64,000 bases of DNA from Shewanella algicola. GTDB taxonomy: Bacteria; Pseudomonadota; Gammaproteobacteria; Enterobacterales; Shewanellaceae. Made by a program: the position numbers and the translations under genes. Location: the NCBI RefSeq assembly GCF_014648035.1, contig NZ_BMQI01000022.1:16157-80156 (forward strand), written 5' to 3'. The notes beneath the pieces are model-generated. The model was not told the origin of the DNA, searched no databases, and saw only the letters and a list, made by a program, of their open reading frames with translations. Positions 20,492-30,698 of this stretch are shown here, in pieces; position 1 is the first letter of the stretch; every line of letters starts with the position of its first letter.

Positions 20492-20500
20492 TGTGGATAA
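20492..20500 (-). promoter_or_regulatory. Second DnaA box, perfect match
   Basis: A second TGTGGATAA in the same orientation, 105 bp (about ten helical turns) from the first. Confidence 0.65.
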
Positions 20501-20827
20501 GTCTGTGAGTGGAATAATCAACGTTGCTGGATAGAATTTCTTACGACTTGAAGCGAAATTTGTATCTAGTTGAAATTTATATGTTATTTTTATTTTTGTG
20601 AGCTATTTATTAATTCCAATAAATATAACTAATTTGTGGACTTTTTTATTGATGTCAGTTAAGTCACAATGAATTTCAATGATGTTTTATGGCTAAAAAA
20701 AGCCCAACAGGAAAATTCGACGTTCTAAGTTAGCACGATTTTTAATCAGATCAACCGTTTTGTTGGAATTATGTTGTAATTTTTACATTGTTAATTAAAG
20801 CTCAATAAAAAGTGGAAGGTGGATAGC

Positions 20828-21484
20828 ATGAAAAAGATAGCCGTGTTGCTCAGTGGCTGTGGTGTATTTGATGGTACTGAAGTCCATGAAGCCGTTTTAA
20901 GCTTGCTCGCGATAACGCGAGCGGGTGCTCAATATCAATGTTTTGCCCCAGATATAAATCAAATGCATGTGGTAAACCATTTAACGGGTGAGGTAAATAC
21001 TGAAGAAACTCGCAACGTGCTGGTTGAATCAGCTCGTATTGCCCGTGGTGAAGTGCTCAATGCCAGCAATTTAGTGGTAAATGATTACGATGGGCTAGTT
21101 ATCCCTGGAGGTTTTGGGGCGGCTAAAAACTTATCAAACTTTGCCACGACTGGTAGCAACTGCCATATAAACCCAATTGTGGAGAACTTTATTCGCGATT
21201 TTGCCAATGTCCGTAAGCCGGTTGGTTTTGTGTGTATTTCTCCGGTGATGATCCCACAGATTTACGGCCAAGGTGCGACAGGGACTATTGGTAACGACAA
21301 CGACACTGCACAGGCGTTTAACGAAATGGGCGGTAAACATCAGTTCGCTAAGGTTGATGATATCGTGGTAGATGAAGAGCATAAAGTAGTGAGCACACCT
21401 GCATATATGTTGGCCACGTCGATATTAGAGGCTCATGTGGGAATAGAAAAACTGGTGAATAAAGTGATTGAGATGATGGATTAA
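20828..21484 (+). CDS. elbB: Glyoxalase ElbB, DJ-1/PfpI family
   Basis: 218 residues from ATG 20828 (MKKIAVLLSGCGVFDG, the conserved family start; the frame extends three codons upstream to a GTG that is less likely). It aligns with E. coli ElbB throughout: EVHEAVL, the GGFGAAKNLSNFA segment, the nucleophile elbow GFVCISPVMIP and VSTPAYMLA. ElbB is a DJ-1-type protein with glyoxalase III activity, earlier linked to isoprenoid synthesis. A GGAAGGTGG ribosome site precedes the gene and a terminator follows. Confidence 0.93.
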   Translation: MKKIAVLLSGCGVFDGTEVHEAVLSLLAITRAGAQYQCFAPDINQMHVVNHLTGEVNTEETRNVLVESARIARGEVLNASNLVVNDYDGLVIPGGFGAAKNLSNFATTGSNCHINPIVENFIRDFANVRKPVGFVCISPVMIPQIYGQGATGTIGNDNDTAQAFNEMGGKHQFAKVDDIVVDEEHKVVSTPAYMLATSILEAHVGIEKLVNKVIEMMD

Positions 21485-21503
21485 TCGTTGCCGATGTTGA
21501 AAC

Positions 21504-21529
21504 AAAAACCACCGTTAAAGGTGGTTTTT
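21504..21529. terminator. Bidirectional terminator between elbB and glpG
   Basis: AAAAACCACC-GTTAAA-GGTGGTTTTT between convergent genes. Confidence 0.92.
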
Positions 21530-21537
21530 GTTTAAGA

Positions 21538-22386
21538 CTATTCGTTGTTGGACGACTGTTTACGACTATCAAAAAAAGCCTGAGCAAGGCCGACAAGTAA
21601 GCCTCCTATGTGAGCACCGTTGGCAATTGGCATACCGAGTATGTCTGTAAAGCCAAGCACCAACCACACCATCATAAAGCCCATATACGCTTGCGGTAAA
21701 TGGATGCCACACTTGGGTTGTCTAACACCCATTAACCATGTGTACCCCACTACGGCATAAACCACGCCAGACAAGCCGCCAAAGTTTGGCCCAGTCATAT
21801 AAAACTGCACTACACTGGGAATCGTGCCAGCAATCACTAATAAAAATAGCAGCGGCCTAACACCGAGACGGGTTTCAATTTTGCCACCTAAATACCACCA
21901 CCACAGTAAATTAAAGATGATATGCATGGCAGAAAAGTGCATTAAGCTTGGGGTAAATAAACGCCATATTTGGTTGATATCACTTTGTGGGACGGCGCCA
22001 AAAAACGAGAGTTGAGTGTAAATCGCATCAGCAAAGCCTAGATTCATCCCTGCAAATACCGCGACGCAAGCAAAAAACGTAATGAGTGTAAGCGGGCCAG
22101 CACCAGTTAAAAATTGTTGCAGCAATCCTTTAGCGCCTGGGCCATAGTTAAATTGCGCCGTGGTGTCACCATTGTCCCATGAGGCTTGTAGATATTTACT
22201 GTCATAGGGATTGTTAGCAAATTGCTCGAGTTCAGCACGAGCTTGCAGTTCATCCGCTGGATTGCTAATGATTAGGCCAACACCTTGGGCATGTTGCACT
22301 GCATGGCATTGAATGTTTAACCCTTTAAGGTAATCAATAAATGCTTGTGCAGCACGAGCGTTAGGAAGTTGGCCTATTTCTATCAT
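21538..22386 (-). CDS. glpG: Rhomboid intramembrane serine protease GlpG
   Basis: 282 residues. A cytosolic N-terminal domain (1-80) precedes six membrane helices (about 95-275). The catalytic dyad is Ser206 in [10 protein letters not shown] and His259 in GAHIGG, matching Ser201/His254 of E. coli; the [15 protein letters not shown] segment supplies the conserved helix-2 His and Asn. It cleaves transmembrane proteins in the inner membrane. Its start overlaps the glpE stop by four bases, so glpE-glpG form one operon as in enterobacteria, though no glpR or glpD is nearby. Confidence 0.96.
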   Translation of the reverse strand: MIEIGQLPNARAAQAFIDYLKGLNIQCHAVQHAQGVGLIISNPADELQARAELEQFANNPYDSKYLQASWDNGDTTAQFNYGPGAKGLLQQFLTGAGPLTLITFFACVAVFAGMNLGFADAIYTQLSFFGAVPQSDINQIWRLFTPSLMHFSAMHIIFNLLWWWYLGGKIETRLGVRPLLFLLVIAGTIPSVVQFYMTGPNFGGLSGVVYAVVGYTWLMGVRQPKCGIHLPQAYMGFMMVWLVLGFTDILGMPIANGAHIGGLLVGLAQAFFDSRKQSSNNE

Positions 22387-22691
22387 GAGTGGGCGAGGCT
22401 CCAGGCACTAAATCCACCATCAAGGCTGTATACATCATCAAAACCTTGTTCATTTAAATAGTTGGCAGCACTTTGACTACTCATGCCGTGATAGCACACA
22501 ACTACAAGCGGCTTATCCATATCTGCAGCGGCAATATAGTGGGCTAAGTTTTCATTGGTCAAATTAACTGAGTGTTGAATATGGCCAGCAGCAAAGCTAG
22601 CTGCGTCACGAATATCAACAACCTGCACCTCGTTAGATGCCTCAGACATATGGATTAGCTCATTAACAGACAAGTGTTTAAAACCAGACAT
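22383..22691 (-). CDS. glpE: Thiosulfate sulfurtransferase GlpE
   Basis: 102 residues, one rhodanese domain. The active-site loop [12 protein letters not shown] places the persulfide Cys at residue 66, near E. coli Cys65. It transfers sulfur from thiosulfate to cyanide or thioredoxin in the cytoplasm. First gene of a two-gene operon with glpG. Confidence 0.95.
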   Translation of the reverse strand: MSGFKHLSVNELIHMSEASNEVQVVDIRDAASFAAGHIQHSVNLTNENLAHYIAAADMDKPLVVVCYHGMSSQSAANYLNEQGFDDVYSLDGGFSAWSLAHS

Positions 22692-22800
22692 GGTATTACC
22701 TATAAAGTGTACGAATTGCGATTGTATGGAGGCCAGTTTGCAACAAGGGGTTGTATAAATACAACACCCTGAGAGTGCCGGTGATAATAATCTTGGGGGG

Positions 22801-23826
22801 TTAATCCCAGCTTAAAATCACTTTGCCAGATTGGCCTGAGCGCATTGCATCGAAGCCTTGCTGGAAATCATCCACATTAAAATGATGTGTAATGATTGGG
22901 GTTAAGTCTAAGCCTGATTGGATTAAGCTGGCCATTTTATACCAGGTTTCAAACATCTCACGGCCGTAAATGCCTTTGATGATTAAGCCTTTAAAAATGA
23001 TTTTGCTCCAATCAATGGCCATCTCGCTACCAGGAATACCCAGCATGGCAATTTTGCCGCCATGGTTCATGGTGTCTAACATGGCGTGAAATGCTGACGG
23101 TACACCAGACATTTCTAAGCCCACATCAAAACCTTCGGTCATGCCGAGATCTTTCATCACATCTTTTAAGCTTTCTTTGGCTACGTTAACTGCGCGAGTT
23201 GCGCCCATTTTGCGGGCTAAATCTAAGCGATATTCGTTAACGTCAGTAATTACAACATGACGTGCACCTACATGTTTACACACGGCCGCTGCCATAATAC
23301 CAATCGGGCCAGCACCGGTGATTAATACATCTTCGCCCACTAAATCAAATGACAACGCGGTATGGACGGCATTACCAAATGGGTCAAATATGGCGGCTAA
23401 GTCATCAGAGATATCTGCCGGAATTTTGAACGCATTAAAGGCTGGCAATACAAGGTATTCTGCAAAGGCACCATCACGGTTTACGCCTACGCCAGAGGTA
23501 TTACGACATAAATGAGTACGACCACCACGGCAGTTTCGGCAATAACCACAAGTAATATGACCTTCGCCAGAGACACGGTCGCCAATGGCAAAGCCGCGCA
23601 CTTCTTGGCCCATATCGACCACTTCGCCCACGTATTCATGGCCTGCAATCATAGGAACAGGAATGGTTTTTTGTGACCATTCGTCCCAGTTGTAGATATG
23701 CACGTCGGTGCCACAAATGGCGGTTTTTCTAATTTTGATCAATAGATCGTTATGACCCATTTCTGGTTTTGGTGCATCAACCATCCAGATGCCTTCTTCA
23801 GGCTTTAATTTGCTTAATGCTTTCAT
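22801..23826 (-). CDS. tdh: L-threonine 3-dehydrogenase
   Basis: 341 residues, zinc-dependent medium-chain dehydrogenase. Catalytic zinc ligands are in the [15 protein letters not shown] and GHEYVG segments; the structural zinc cysteines are in [15 protein letters not shown]; the NAD+ loop is [10 protein letters not shown]. It oxidises L-threonine to 2-amino-3-ketobutyrate, the substrate of Kbl, whose gene ends 41 bp upstream on the same strand, so kbl-tdh is one operon. Confidence 0.97.
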   Translation of the reverse strand: MKALSKLKPEEGIWMVDAPKPEMGHNDLLIKIRKTAICGTDVHIYNWDEWSQKTIPVPMIAGHEYVGEVVDMGQEVRGFAIGDRVSGEGHITCGYCRNCRGGRTHLCRNTSGVGVNRDGAFAEYLVLPAFNAFKIPADISDDLAAIFDPFGNAVHTALSFDLVGEDVLITGAGPIGIMAAAVCKHVGARHVVITDVNEYRLDLARKMGATRAVNVAKESLKDVMKDLGMTEGFDVGLEMSGVPSAFHAMLDTMNHGGKIAMLGIPGSEMAIDWSKIIFKGLIIKGIYGREMFETWYKMASLIQSGLDLTPIITHHFNVDDFQQGFDAMRSGQSGKVILSWD

Positions 23827-23867
23827 CTTAGTAACCTAGTATTCCCGAGCTTAATGATATGAGCGAG

Positions 23868-25061
23868 TTAGATAATACCCATTTCTTTACCAATGCGGGT
23901 AAAGGCGCCGATAGCATGATCGAGTTGCTCGCGAGTGTGTGCGGCAGACATTTGGGTGCGAATACGTGCTTGGCCTTTAGGTACCACAGGAAACGAGAAG
24001 CCAATGACGTAGATATGTTCAGCAAGCAATTTGTTTGAAAAGTCACTGGCCAGTTTAGCATCGCCAATCATGACTGGAATAATCGCATGGTCGGCGCCGC
24101 CTAAAGTAAAGCCCGCTGCAGACATTTGCTCACGGAAATAACGGCTGTTTTCCCATACTGCTTCACGTAAACCTTGGCCTGTTTTAAGCATTTCGAGTAC
24201 GCGAATTGAGGCGCTAACGATTGATGGCGCTAATGAGTTTGAAAACAGGTAAGGGCGCGAGCGTTGGCGTAGCCATTCAACCACTTCTTTTTGGGCTGCG
24301 GTAAATCCACCTGACGCACCACCTAATGCTTTACCTAATGTACCGGTAATAATGTCTACACGGTCCATTACGTCGCAGTATTCATGGGTGCCTCGGCCGT
24401 TTTGACCAATAAAGCCAACGGCATGTGAGTCATCTACCATCACCAATGCGCCGTACTTATCGGCAAGATCGCACACACCCTTGAGGTTAGCGATAACGCC
24501 GTCCATTGAGAATACACCGTCGGTGGCAATCAAAATATTACGTGCGCCAGCGGCTTGAGCTGCAATTAATTGTGTTTCAAGATCAGCCATGTCGTTGTTG
24601 GCATAACGGAAACGTTTGGCTTTACATAAACGCACACCGTCAATGATTGAGGCGTGGTTTAACGCATCTGACACAATCGCGTCTTCGGCATCTAATAAGG
24701 TTTCGAATAAACCTGCGTTAGCGTCAAAACATGAAGAATAAAGAATGGTGTCTTCCATGCCTAAAAACTCACTCAAGCTCGCTTCTAATTGCTTGTGAGT
24801 GTCTTGAGTGCCGCAAATAAAACGCACAGATGCCATACCAAAACCGTGGCTGTCTAAGCCTGCTTTGGCTGCCTGAATAAGTTCTGGGTGATTGGCTAAA
24901 CCTAAATAGTTGTTGGCGCAGAAGTTAATGACTTTTTCGTGGTTAACTTCAATGGCTGTCTGTTGGGCTGAAGCTATAATGCGTTCACTTTTATATAAAC
25001 CATCAGCTTTAACGTCAGCTATTTGTTGATTAATACGGTCGTAGAAAGAGGTAGATGCCAC
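23868..25061 (-). CDS. kbl: 2-amino-3-ketobutyrate CoA ligase (glycine C-acetyltransferase)
   Basis: Start placed at GTG 25061 ([11 protein letters not shown]), which has TAGGAG eight bases upstream and matches the family N terminus; the frame stays open to 25115 without conservation. 397 residues, a fold-type I PLP enzyme: [35 protein letters not shown], and the PLP lysine in [14 protein letters not shown]. It splits 2-amino-3-ketobutyrate with CoA into glycine and acetyl-CoA. Upstream gene of the kbl-tdh threonine-degradation operon. Confidence 0.97.
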   Translation of the reverse strand: MASTSFYDRINQQIADVKADGLYKSERIIASAQQTAIEVNHEKVINFCANNYLGLANHPELIQAAKAGLDSHGFGMASVRFICGTQDTHKQLEASLSEFLGMEDTILYSSCFDANAGLFETLLDAEDAIVSDALNHASIIDGVRLCKAKRFRYANNDMADLETQLIAAQAAGARNILIATDGVFSMDGVIANLKGVCDLADKYGALVMVDDSHAVGFIGQNGRGTHEYCDVMDRVDIITGTLGKALGGASGGFTAAQKEVVEWLRQRSRPYLFSNSLAPSIVSASIRVLEMLKTGQGLREAVWENSRYFREQMSAAGFTLGGADHAIIPVMIGDAKLASDFSNKLLAEHIYVIGFSFPVVPKGQARIRTQMSAAHTREQLDHAIGAFTRIGKEMGII

Positions 25062-25296
25062 CTGTGTTCTCCTAAATATGGTTATTATGCTTATCCAAAT
25101 CACGCAGTAAAACACCGCTGTAATTGATAGGGTGTTTTGGAGTTGCTGGCATTCTAACCTTTATTTTTGCCGCTCTACAGCGTTTTTTTTAGTCGTCAGA
25201 CCAACATGAATTAGATTAGGGGCTAGTCGTTATTCACATTAAAAAAACTAATATATAACATGTACGTTCAATGGATGTTGATTTGTGATACATAAA

Positions 25297-25342
25297 AATC
25301 CGCAAATACCTGAGCACAATTGTAGTCGGATATCTGCGGATT
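25297..25342 (-). terminator. Terminator of the TetR-family gene
   Basis: AATCCGCA / TGCGGATT arms with a long loop; on the minus strand the second arm is followed by TTTTT, about 50 bp after the stop. Confidence 0.75.
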
Positions 25343-25392
25343 GAAAGACAGCGGTATACCTTTAAGTATGCCATTACCGCGTCAGCTTTTGA

Positions 25393-26049
25393 TTACGCGG
25401 CTTGATGTCGCTCCTGACTGGCGATGTCGAGGTAATGTTGCTCTAATCGGCTAAAGGTTGCCGACGATGCCGGTGTTTCATAAGCCTGGAATATCATCAA
25501 CACCCGTAACAGGCCATCATACAAAGTGGCTTTAGTGATGCTAGATGTGCTCGATTGGGTCAACTGATAACTAATCCAAAAGCTGACCATCATTTTTATG
25601 GTATCAGCCAGGGCGGTCACTTTGTTGTCATCAACATCAAGAAAGCCATCTTTTTTCAGCTTACGCAAAATATCACTTGAGCGAGTGAGCACTTGTTGTT
25701 GGGCGTGTAAGTAGCGTTTTTTAAGTGTTTCGTCACGACTTAAAATATCGGCTAAGTTGGCATACATAAAGCGGAACTGCCATAAGGTATAAAACATGGC
25801 ATCAAAGTAACCCATTAATAATTCGATGGTAATGGGTTCATCATCATAAGGCTTAAAGCCTGACTCTAAGTGATTCTCGTATTGGGCAAAAATCGAATTG
25901 ATAATGTCTTCTTTATTGCGAAAGTGATAATACAAGTTTCCCGGACTTATGCCGAGATGAGCGGCGATATGATTGGTGGTAATACTACGTTCACCGTGTT
26001 CGTTAAACAGTTCTAAACTGGCAAAAACGATCTTGTCGCGGGTTTTCAT
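25393..26049 (-). CDS. TetR/AcrR-family transcriptional regulator
   Basis: 218 residues. The N-terminal TetR helix-turn-helix is clear (residues about 4-50: KIVFASLELFNEHGERSITTNHIAAHLGISPGN split over the turn, then LYYHFRNKEDI). The C-terminal ligand domain (60-205) is all helical and not assignable to a known subfamily. It is divergent from waaA with 129 bp between the starts, a layout often seen when a TetR protein regulates itself or its neighbour; a role in LPS control is inference only. Confidence 0.88.
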   Translation of the reverse strand: MKTRDKIVFASLELFNEHGERSITTNHIAAHLGISPGNLYYHFRNKEDIINSIFAQYENHLESGFKPYDDEPITIELLMGYFDAMFYTLWQFRFMYANLADILSRDETLKKRYLHAQQQVLTRSSDILRKLKKDGFLDVDDNKVTALADTIKMMVSFWISYQLTQSSTSSITKATLYDGLLRVLMIFQAYETPASSATFSRLEQHYLDIASQERHQAA

Positions 26050-26178
26050 ATGATTTCCATATTCATTTTTAGCTTAGGATATTGGCTTATACAGCGATAA
26101 CATTTCATTAAGCCGACTCAATATGATTATGTTAACATTGTGTTTATCTGACAAGCAAAAATCGATGACTCTTCTTCC

Positions 26179-27441
26179 ATGAACCGTACCCTATATTCTT
26201 TATTTTTGTATCTTTTATTGCCTCTGGTCGTAATATATTTGGTTTTTAGAGCGATAAAGAGCCCTGATTACCGTCGTCGTTGGTCTGAGCGTTTTGGTTT
26301 TGCAAAATTAAAGCCTACCGATGTATTGATCCACTGTGTATCGATGGGTGAAACTCTTGCCGCTGTGCCGTTGATAAAACAACTTATAGCTCAGCATCCA
26401 CACTTTGCATTTACTGTCACCACGACCAGTCCAACCGGCTCCGCTGAGGTCATAAAAGCATTGGGCGATAAGGTGCAGCATTGTTATCTGCCTTTTGACT
26501 TTGCCTATGCGGTTAAACATTTTTTACGCCAAACACAGCCCAAGCATTTCATCATTATGGAAACGGAGTTGTGGCCAAACTTGCTGCATTTTGCCAATCA
26601 ACAGGGGGCAACAATAGTGCTTGCCAATGCTCGCTTGTCGCAAAAGTCCGCTGACAAATATGCCAAAAAACGCCGTTTATCGACGCCGATGCTAAAACTA
26701 CTCGCATTGGTATTAGTGCAAACTCAAGCCGAGGCTGAACGTTTTATTGCCTTAGGCGTTGACCCGCAAAATCTTAAAGTCTGTGGCAGCCTTAAATTTG
26801 ATCTCACTATCGACCCCGATAAAAAACAACAGGCGTTGCAAATGCGCGGTCAATGGCAACGAAGCGGCACTCCCATTTGGGTTGCTGGCAGTGTTCACCC
26901 TGGCGAGTTTGCTACGATATTAGCGGCGCATAAGCAGCTGTTAGTGAGCTTTCCTAATGCATTATTGATTATGGCACCTCGTCATCCAGAACAATTTAAC
27001 TTAGCGGCCATAACCGTGACTCAAGCTGGGCTGAATTTAGCCAGACGCAGTATGAATGATGAGGTCAACCTTGATACTCAGGTGTTGTTAGGTGACACCA
27101 TGGGTGAGTTATTGATGCTCTATGGTGCTGCTGACCTTGCTTTTGTTGGCGGTACCTTGATTGAGGGTGGTGGCCACAACCCTTTAGAACCCGCAGCCAT
27201 GGGATTACCGGTTTTTGTTGGCCCTAATCATTGGAACTTTGCTGAAATTACCGAGTTACTTGCCAATGCTGGTGGATTGCAGTGTGTTGCCGGTGCTGAG
27301 GAGCTTGCTGAGTTTTTAGCAGCTAAGTGGCGTAACCCTGCTGAGTATCAACAAGCATCAGATGCCGCATTAGCCGTGGTAAGCCAAAACCGTGGTGCGT
27401 TAACGAAGCAATTTTCGTTTATTGATTCGCTGATGGCGTAA
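26179..27441 (+). CDS. waaA: Kdo transferase WaaA
   Basis: 420 residues. An N-terminal membrane anchor (about 3-22) and two GT-B Rossmann domains. Family signatures: HCVSMGETLAAVPLI at residues about 50-65 (with the catalytic Glu), METELWPNL near residue 130, AGSVHPGEF, APRHPEQF, and the C-terminal GGTLIEGGGHNPLEPAAMG. It adds Kdo from CMP-Kdo to lipid IVA on the inner face of the inner membrane. The neighbouring kdkA phosphorylates Kdo, typical of organisms with a single phosphorylated Kdo such as Shewanella, Vibrio and Haemophilus. Confidence 0.96.
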   Translation: MNRTLYSLFLYLLLPLVVIYLVFRAIKSPDYRRRWSERFGFAKLKPTDVLIHCVSMGETLAAVPLIKQLIAQHPHFAFTVTTTSPTGSAEVIKALGDKVQHCYLPFDFAYAVKHFLRQTQPKHFIIMETELWPNLLHFANQQGATIVLANARLSQKSADKYAKKRRLSTPMLKLLALVLVQTQAEAERFIALGVDPQNLKVCGSLKFDLTIDPDKKQQALQMRGQWQRSGTPIWVAGSVHPGEFATILAAHKQLLVSFPNALLIMAPRHPEQFNLAAITVTQAGLNLARRSMNDEVNLDTQVLLGDTMGELLMLYGAADLAFVGGTLIEGGGHNPLEPAAMGLPVFVGPNHWNFAEITELLANAGGLQCVAGAEELAEFLAAKWRNPAEYQQASDAALAVVSQNRGALTKQFSFIDSLMA

Positions 27442-27513
27442 CCTACTTAACCTCAACTCTGGTTAAGAGATGAATAAATGACGTTGATTCTAGTAATAAT
27501 TCCATAAGATACA

Positions 27514-27617
27514 TTCAAACTTGTAATTTGCGCTGATAACTAGGCAAACTTACGCGTCAATAGCGAGTCTATTGCAAGTAAATTTAACAACGTTATCGGT
27601 GCAAAGAACTGTTTGAA
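27514..27617. repeat. 104-bp palindromic (MITE/REP-like) element
   Basis: The convergent spacer between waaA and kdkA is filled by one long imperfect palindrome. Outer arms begin TTCAAAC and end GTTTGAA, with TTTGCGCTGATAAC mirrored by GTTATCGGTGCAAA. The centre is a CAATAG-CGAGT-CTATTG hairpin flanked by ACTTACGCG and CAAGTAAAT. A further 11-bp inverted pair, CTCAACTCTGG at 27452-27462 and CCAGAGTTGAG at 27631-27641, lies outside. No coding content. It resembles dispersed palindromic elements of marine gammaproteobacteria; copy number cannot be seen from one window. Confidence 0.75.
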
Positions 27618-27646
27618 ATATATTTTTTATCCAGAGTTGAGATTAC

Positions 27647-28366
27647 TTATATTGCGTTTACGCTTCGATAACCCTCAATTAACTGCTGCCAACATTGCTG
27701 TGAAAACGCAAGGCTTGGCAGTTTTGTTTGTTCTTTATTAAACGAACGTAATAACCTGTCTAGATTGGCTTGTTGCCAACCGTTATCTGGTTGACGTATC
27801 TCGCCGCGGTCAAAGTCGATTAAATAAAAACGCTCGTGGGCTAATAAAATATTTTTGGCATTAAGGTCGGCATGATACACGCCACGTAGGTGAAATTTAG
27901 CAATCGTTTGACCAAGTGCATACCATTGTTGCTCATCAATAGGTTGTTGGCTTAAATAAGCGACCAAATCTTTTGCGTCTGCGACATGTTCAATAATAAT
28001 GTCGGCGTTGTAGCATAAACCTGAACGTGCAACATGGGCTGCAATGGGCCTAGGTACCGCAAAGCCCTCTTGGTAAAGGGTTTCTAATATCGCTAATTCC
28101 GCCATTGCACGGGTTTGCTTAAGGCCGGTGTATAGATAACTGTCGCGGTTAAATTTACCTACCAATCCGCCGCGCCAATAATGGCGTAACACCCAGGTTT
28201 GCGCTGAGTCTGTTTTAACAAACCAGGTGGTATAGCGACCTTTAGACTGGCCTACAACTGCGGCTTTGGTTTGCCATACATCCACAGAGAAATCTTGCGG
28301 TGTTAGAGTAGCTGCACTGGGTTCGCACCAGGCGATATGGCCTTGCTGGGTAGTTTTTATTTGCAT
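27647..28366 (-). CDS. kdkA: 3-deoxy-D-manno-octulosonic acid kinase KdkA
   Basis: 239 residues with a small protein-kinase-like fold: WVLRHYWRGGLVG carries the ATP lysine/arginine region, and the catalytic loop is VYHADLNAKNILL followed by LIDFDRGEI, the Asp-Phe-Asp metal site. It phosphorylates Kdo at O4 of the LPS inner core. Convergent with waaA across the palindromic element; divergent from the family-9 glycosyltransferase. Confidence 0.94.
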   Translation of the reverse strand: MQIKTTQQGHIAWCEPSAATLTPQDFSVDVWQTKAAVVGQSKGRYTTWFVKTDSAQTWVLRHYWRGGLVGKFNRDSYLYTGLKQTRAMAELAILETLYQEGFAVPRPIAAHVARSGLCYNADIIIEHVADAKDLVAYLSQQPIDEQQWYALGQTIAKFHLRGVYHADLNAKNILLAHERFYLIDFDRGEIRQPDNGWQQANLDRLLRSFNKEQTKLPSLAFSQQCWQQLIEGYRSVNAI

Positions 28367-28475
28367 CTAATTATCAAATAGCACGGGCTTGATTGTGGAT
28401 CGAAATAACATTATACCTTAAGATCACTCACTTGCATTCCTTCCATCTTTTTCACTGACGCATATTGGATATTCA

Positions 28476-29525
28476 ATGAAAGCTGACTTTAGTTCGATAC
28501 GTTCATTATGTTTACTGCGTTTGTCCGCCATTGGCGATGTGTGTCACGCGGTGGCGATGGTTCAAGCTATTCAAAAGCATTATCCAGATTTAGCTATCAC
28601 ATGGGTGATCGGCAAAGTTGAGTATCAATTACTTAAGCATTTACCCGGCATTAAGTTTGTTATTTTCGATAAATCTAAAGGCTGGCGCAGTTATGCTCAG
28701 CTACGTAGTGATTTAAAAGGCCAACATTTTGATGTGTTGTTGCATATGCAAGTGGCATTGCGAGCGACAATAGCGTCATTGATGATTAAGGCGCGTATTA
28801 GAGTCGGATTTGATAAAGCGCGAGCCAAAGAAGGTCAATGGTTGGTGACCAATCATGCTGTTGAGCCTATCGCTGAGCCACATGTGTTAGATGGCTTTAT
28901 GGGCTTCGCAAAAGCCATTGGTGTGACGGATTTAACCCCACATTGGCATATTCCTGTGCCACAAGTCGATACTGACTTTGCGACTCAGCTTATAGGTGAC
29001 GATAAGGTGTTAGTGATTTGTGCTGCTGCCAGCAAAGCGGAGCGCAACTGGTTACCTGAGCGTTATGCTGTAGTAGCCGATTACGCAATATCGCAAGGCT
29101 ATAAGGTGATGTTATGTGGTGGGCCTACCGCGCTTGAGAAAAATTTAGCTGATGTTATTCAATCTCATAGTCAGCACACCTTTGATAATCAAGTGGGTAA
29201 AACAACCTTAACCCAATTATTAGCTGTGTTAAAACAAGCAAGCTTGGTGCTAGCTCCTGATACCGGCCCATTACACATGGCGGTCACTCAAGGAACACCT
29301 GTAATTGGTTTATATGCTCATTCTAACCCTGGTCGCACAGGGCCTTATCACTCTCGCCAATACACTGTGAGTGTTTACCCACAAGTTATCGCCAAGCAGT
29401 TTTCTGCTGAGGTGAAATGGGGGACTCGCGCTAAAGGTGAACATTTAATGGCGATGATAGAAACAGAGGCTGTAATACGGAGCATGAAAAAGTTAATGGA
29501 TTCGCAGGAACTAAAAGATAACTAA
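28476..29525 (+). CDS. Family 9 glycosyltransferase, heptosyltransferase-like
   Basis: 349 residues with the GT9 architecture: N-terminal LCLLRLSAIGDVCHAVAMV, a Rossmann domain to about 170, then the ADP-heptose-binding C-terminal half with VICAAASKAERNWLPERY, VMLCGGPTALE and the LAPDTGPLHMAVTQGTPVIGLY loop. It should add heptose (or a related sugar) to the LPS core. It lies between kdkA and the phosphoglycerol genes. Whether it is WaaC, WaaF or another core transferase cannot be decided from motifs alone; the N-terminal SAIGDVCH is closest to the WaaC/heptosyltransferase I style. Confidence 0.87.
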   Translation: MKADFSSIRSLCLLRLSAIGDVCHAVAMVQAIQKHYPDLAITWVIGKVEYQLLKHLPGIKFVIFDKSKGWRSYAQLRSDLKGQHFDVLLHMQVALRATIASLMIKARIRVGFDKARAKEGQWLVTNHAVEPIAEPHVLDGFMGFAKAIGVTDLTPHWHIPVPQVDTDFATQLIGDDKVLVICAAASKAERNWLPERYAVVADYAISQGYKVMLCGGPTALEKNLADVIQSHSQHTFDNQVGKTTLTQLLAVLKQASLVLAPDTGPLHMAVTQGTPVIGLYAHSNPGRTGPYHSRQYTVSVYPQVIAKQFSAEVKWGTRAKGEHLMAMIETEAVIRSMKKLMDSQELKDN

Positions 29526-29601
29526 TTTTGTGTTTGCTCAGACACTACTCGTTTACGCCTCATGAGTTGCAAACGAGTAATGCTTATTGTCTTAGGTTAA
29601 T

Positions 29602-30471
29602 TTATTTTTCAACTAGCTTAGGTGTAATGTTGAGCTTTTGCTTTAGCACGGTTGAGCTTACATTAGGTGTGTAGTCAAAATAGACCATCTCACAGCTCAC
29701 TTTAGGGTATTTTCCTTTCCAATCAGAACCCACCGAGATCGCATCGATTTGATATTCATCTACGACTTTTTGTTTGTCTTTGTCAATTTGAGGGATCACT
29801 TCGTCAACGTATCGATTCGCTTCTAAAATCGAAATACGCTCTTCAAATGGAATAATAGGTGGCCTTCCCTTAGATTGTATAATCACTTCATCAGTCGACA
29901 CTCCTACAATCAGGTAATCGCATAATGCCTTAGTGTTTTTTAATATATTTAAATGCCCCTGATGAAAGATATCAAAACAACCTGATGTATACATGCGGCG
30001 ATACATTTTGTTTGATGTGGGTTTATTTGAAGACTCTAGTGCTGCAAAGTCACTTTTTAGGGTTTTTAATAGTTCCGCTTTAAAGATAGCGTCGAGCTGT
30101 AACTCATCAACTAAGCTTGGTGCTTTTGGCCATTGATTGTCGCTAAATTCTTTACCGCAAAATTCAGTAGCAAATTCGTATCGCGGGATAATATGAAAAT
30201 GCACCGCAGGATCAACCATCATCAACATAAGGTAGTTGACTTTGTGGCAGTCAAACCTGTGATTTAACACACTCTCTACATCGGAAATGATTTGTTTTTG
30301 TTCATTCGCCGCTTCGGTTGAAATGCCTGAGTATTGGTGGACATTTTCTTTACACACTAACACCATTGAACCAAGAGTAGGTTGGTCAGGTCTGAGTAAC
30401 AAATACCAGTGTTGATATGACTTAATTAAGCTTTGTGGGTAATCAAATTTTCGTAAAGTAGATTGTGGCAT
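29602..30471 (-). CDS. Fusion of a HIT-like domain and a TagD-type cytidylyltransferase
   Basis: 289 residues in two parts. Residues about 18-115 resemble the HIT nucleotide hydrolase/transferase fold, with VHFHIIPRY as the His-x-His-x-x-Pro signature. Residues about 155-285 are a cytidylyltransferase: MYTSGCFDIFHQGHLNIL with the HxGH motif, LIVGVSTDEVI, ERISILEANRYVDEVI and VGSDWKGK; the terminal RTxGISTT motif is replaced by TPNVSSTVL. The second half is the GCT/TagD type that makes CDP-glycerol from glycerol 3-phosphate. The next gene is a CDP-glycerol glycerophosphotransferase-like protein, which supports that substrate. Function of the HIT part is unknown. Confidence 0.83.
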   Translation of the reverse strand: MPQSTLRKFDYPQSLIKSYQHWYLLLRPDQPTLGSMVLVCKENVHQYSGISTEAANEQKQIISDVESVLNHRFDCHKVNYLMLMMVDPAVHFHIIPRYEFATEFCGKEFSDNQWPKAPSLVDELQLDAIFKAELLKTLKSDFAALESSNKPTSNKMYRRMYTSGCFDIFHQGHLNILKNTKALCDYLIVGVSTDEVIIQSKGRPPIIPFEERISILEANRYVDEVIPQIDKDKQKVVDEYQIDAISVGSDWKGKYPKVSCEMVYFDYTPNVSSTVLKQKLNITPKLVEK

Positions 30472-30698
30472 GATAGGGCTTTATTGTTCAAAAATTTGCT
30501 TATATCTTAAGTTATCAGAATCTATGAGTCTATCTCAGCAAGGAGATCTAAGCGCTTTCGTGGGATTTTATCGTTTATGACGATTTTAAGATGGCGTCAC
30601 CAGTGACTTTAACAGAGATAACAATTTGTTGTTATAATCAATTTTTTAGCTGTACCACCTCAGCTATTTTCCGATCTATCAAAGATTAAGAGAGTATT

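Larger units (their letters stand above)
20284..20818. other. Long AT-rich spacer between polA and elbB
   Basis: 535 bp between divergent genes. Apart from the two DnaA boxes listed separately, an AT-rich stretch (20570-20700) and likely promoters, no RNA gene or repeat was recognised. Confidence 0.5.
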
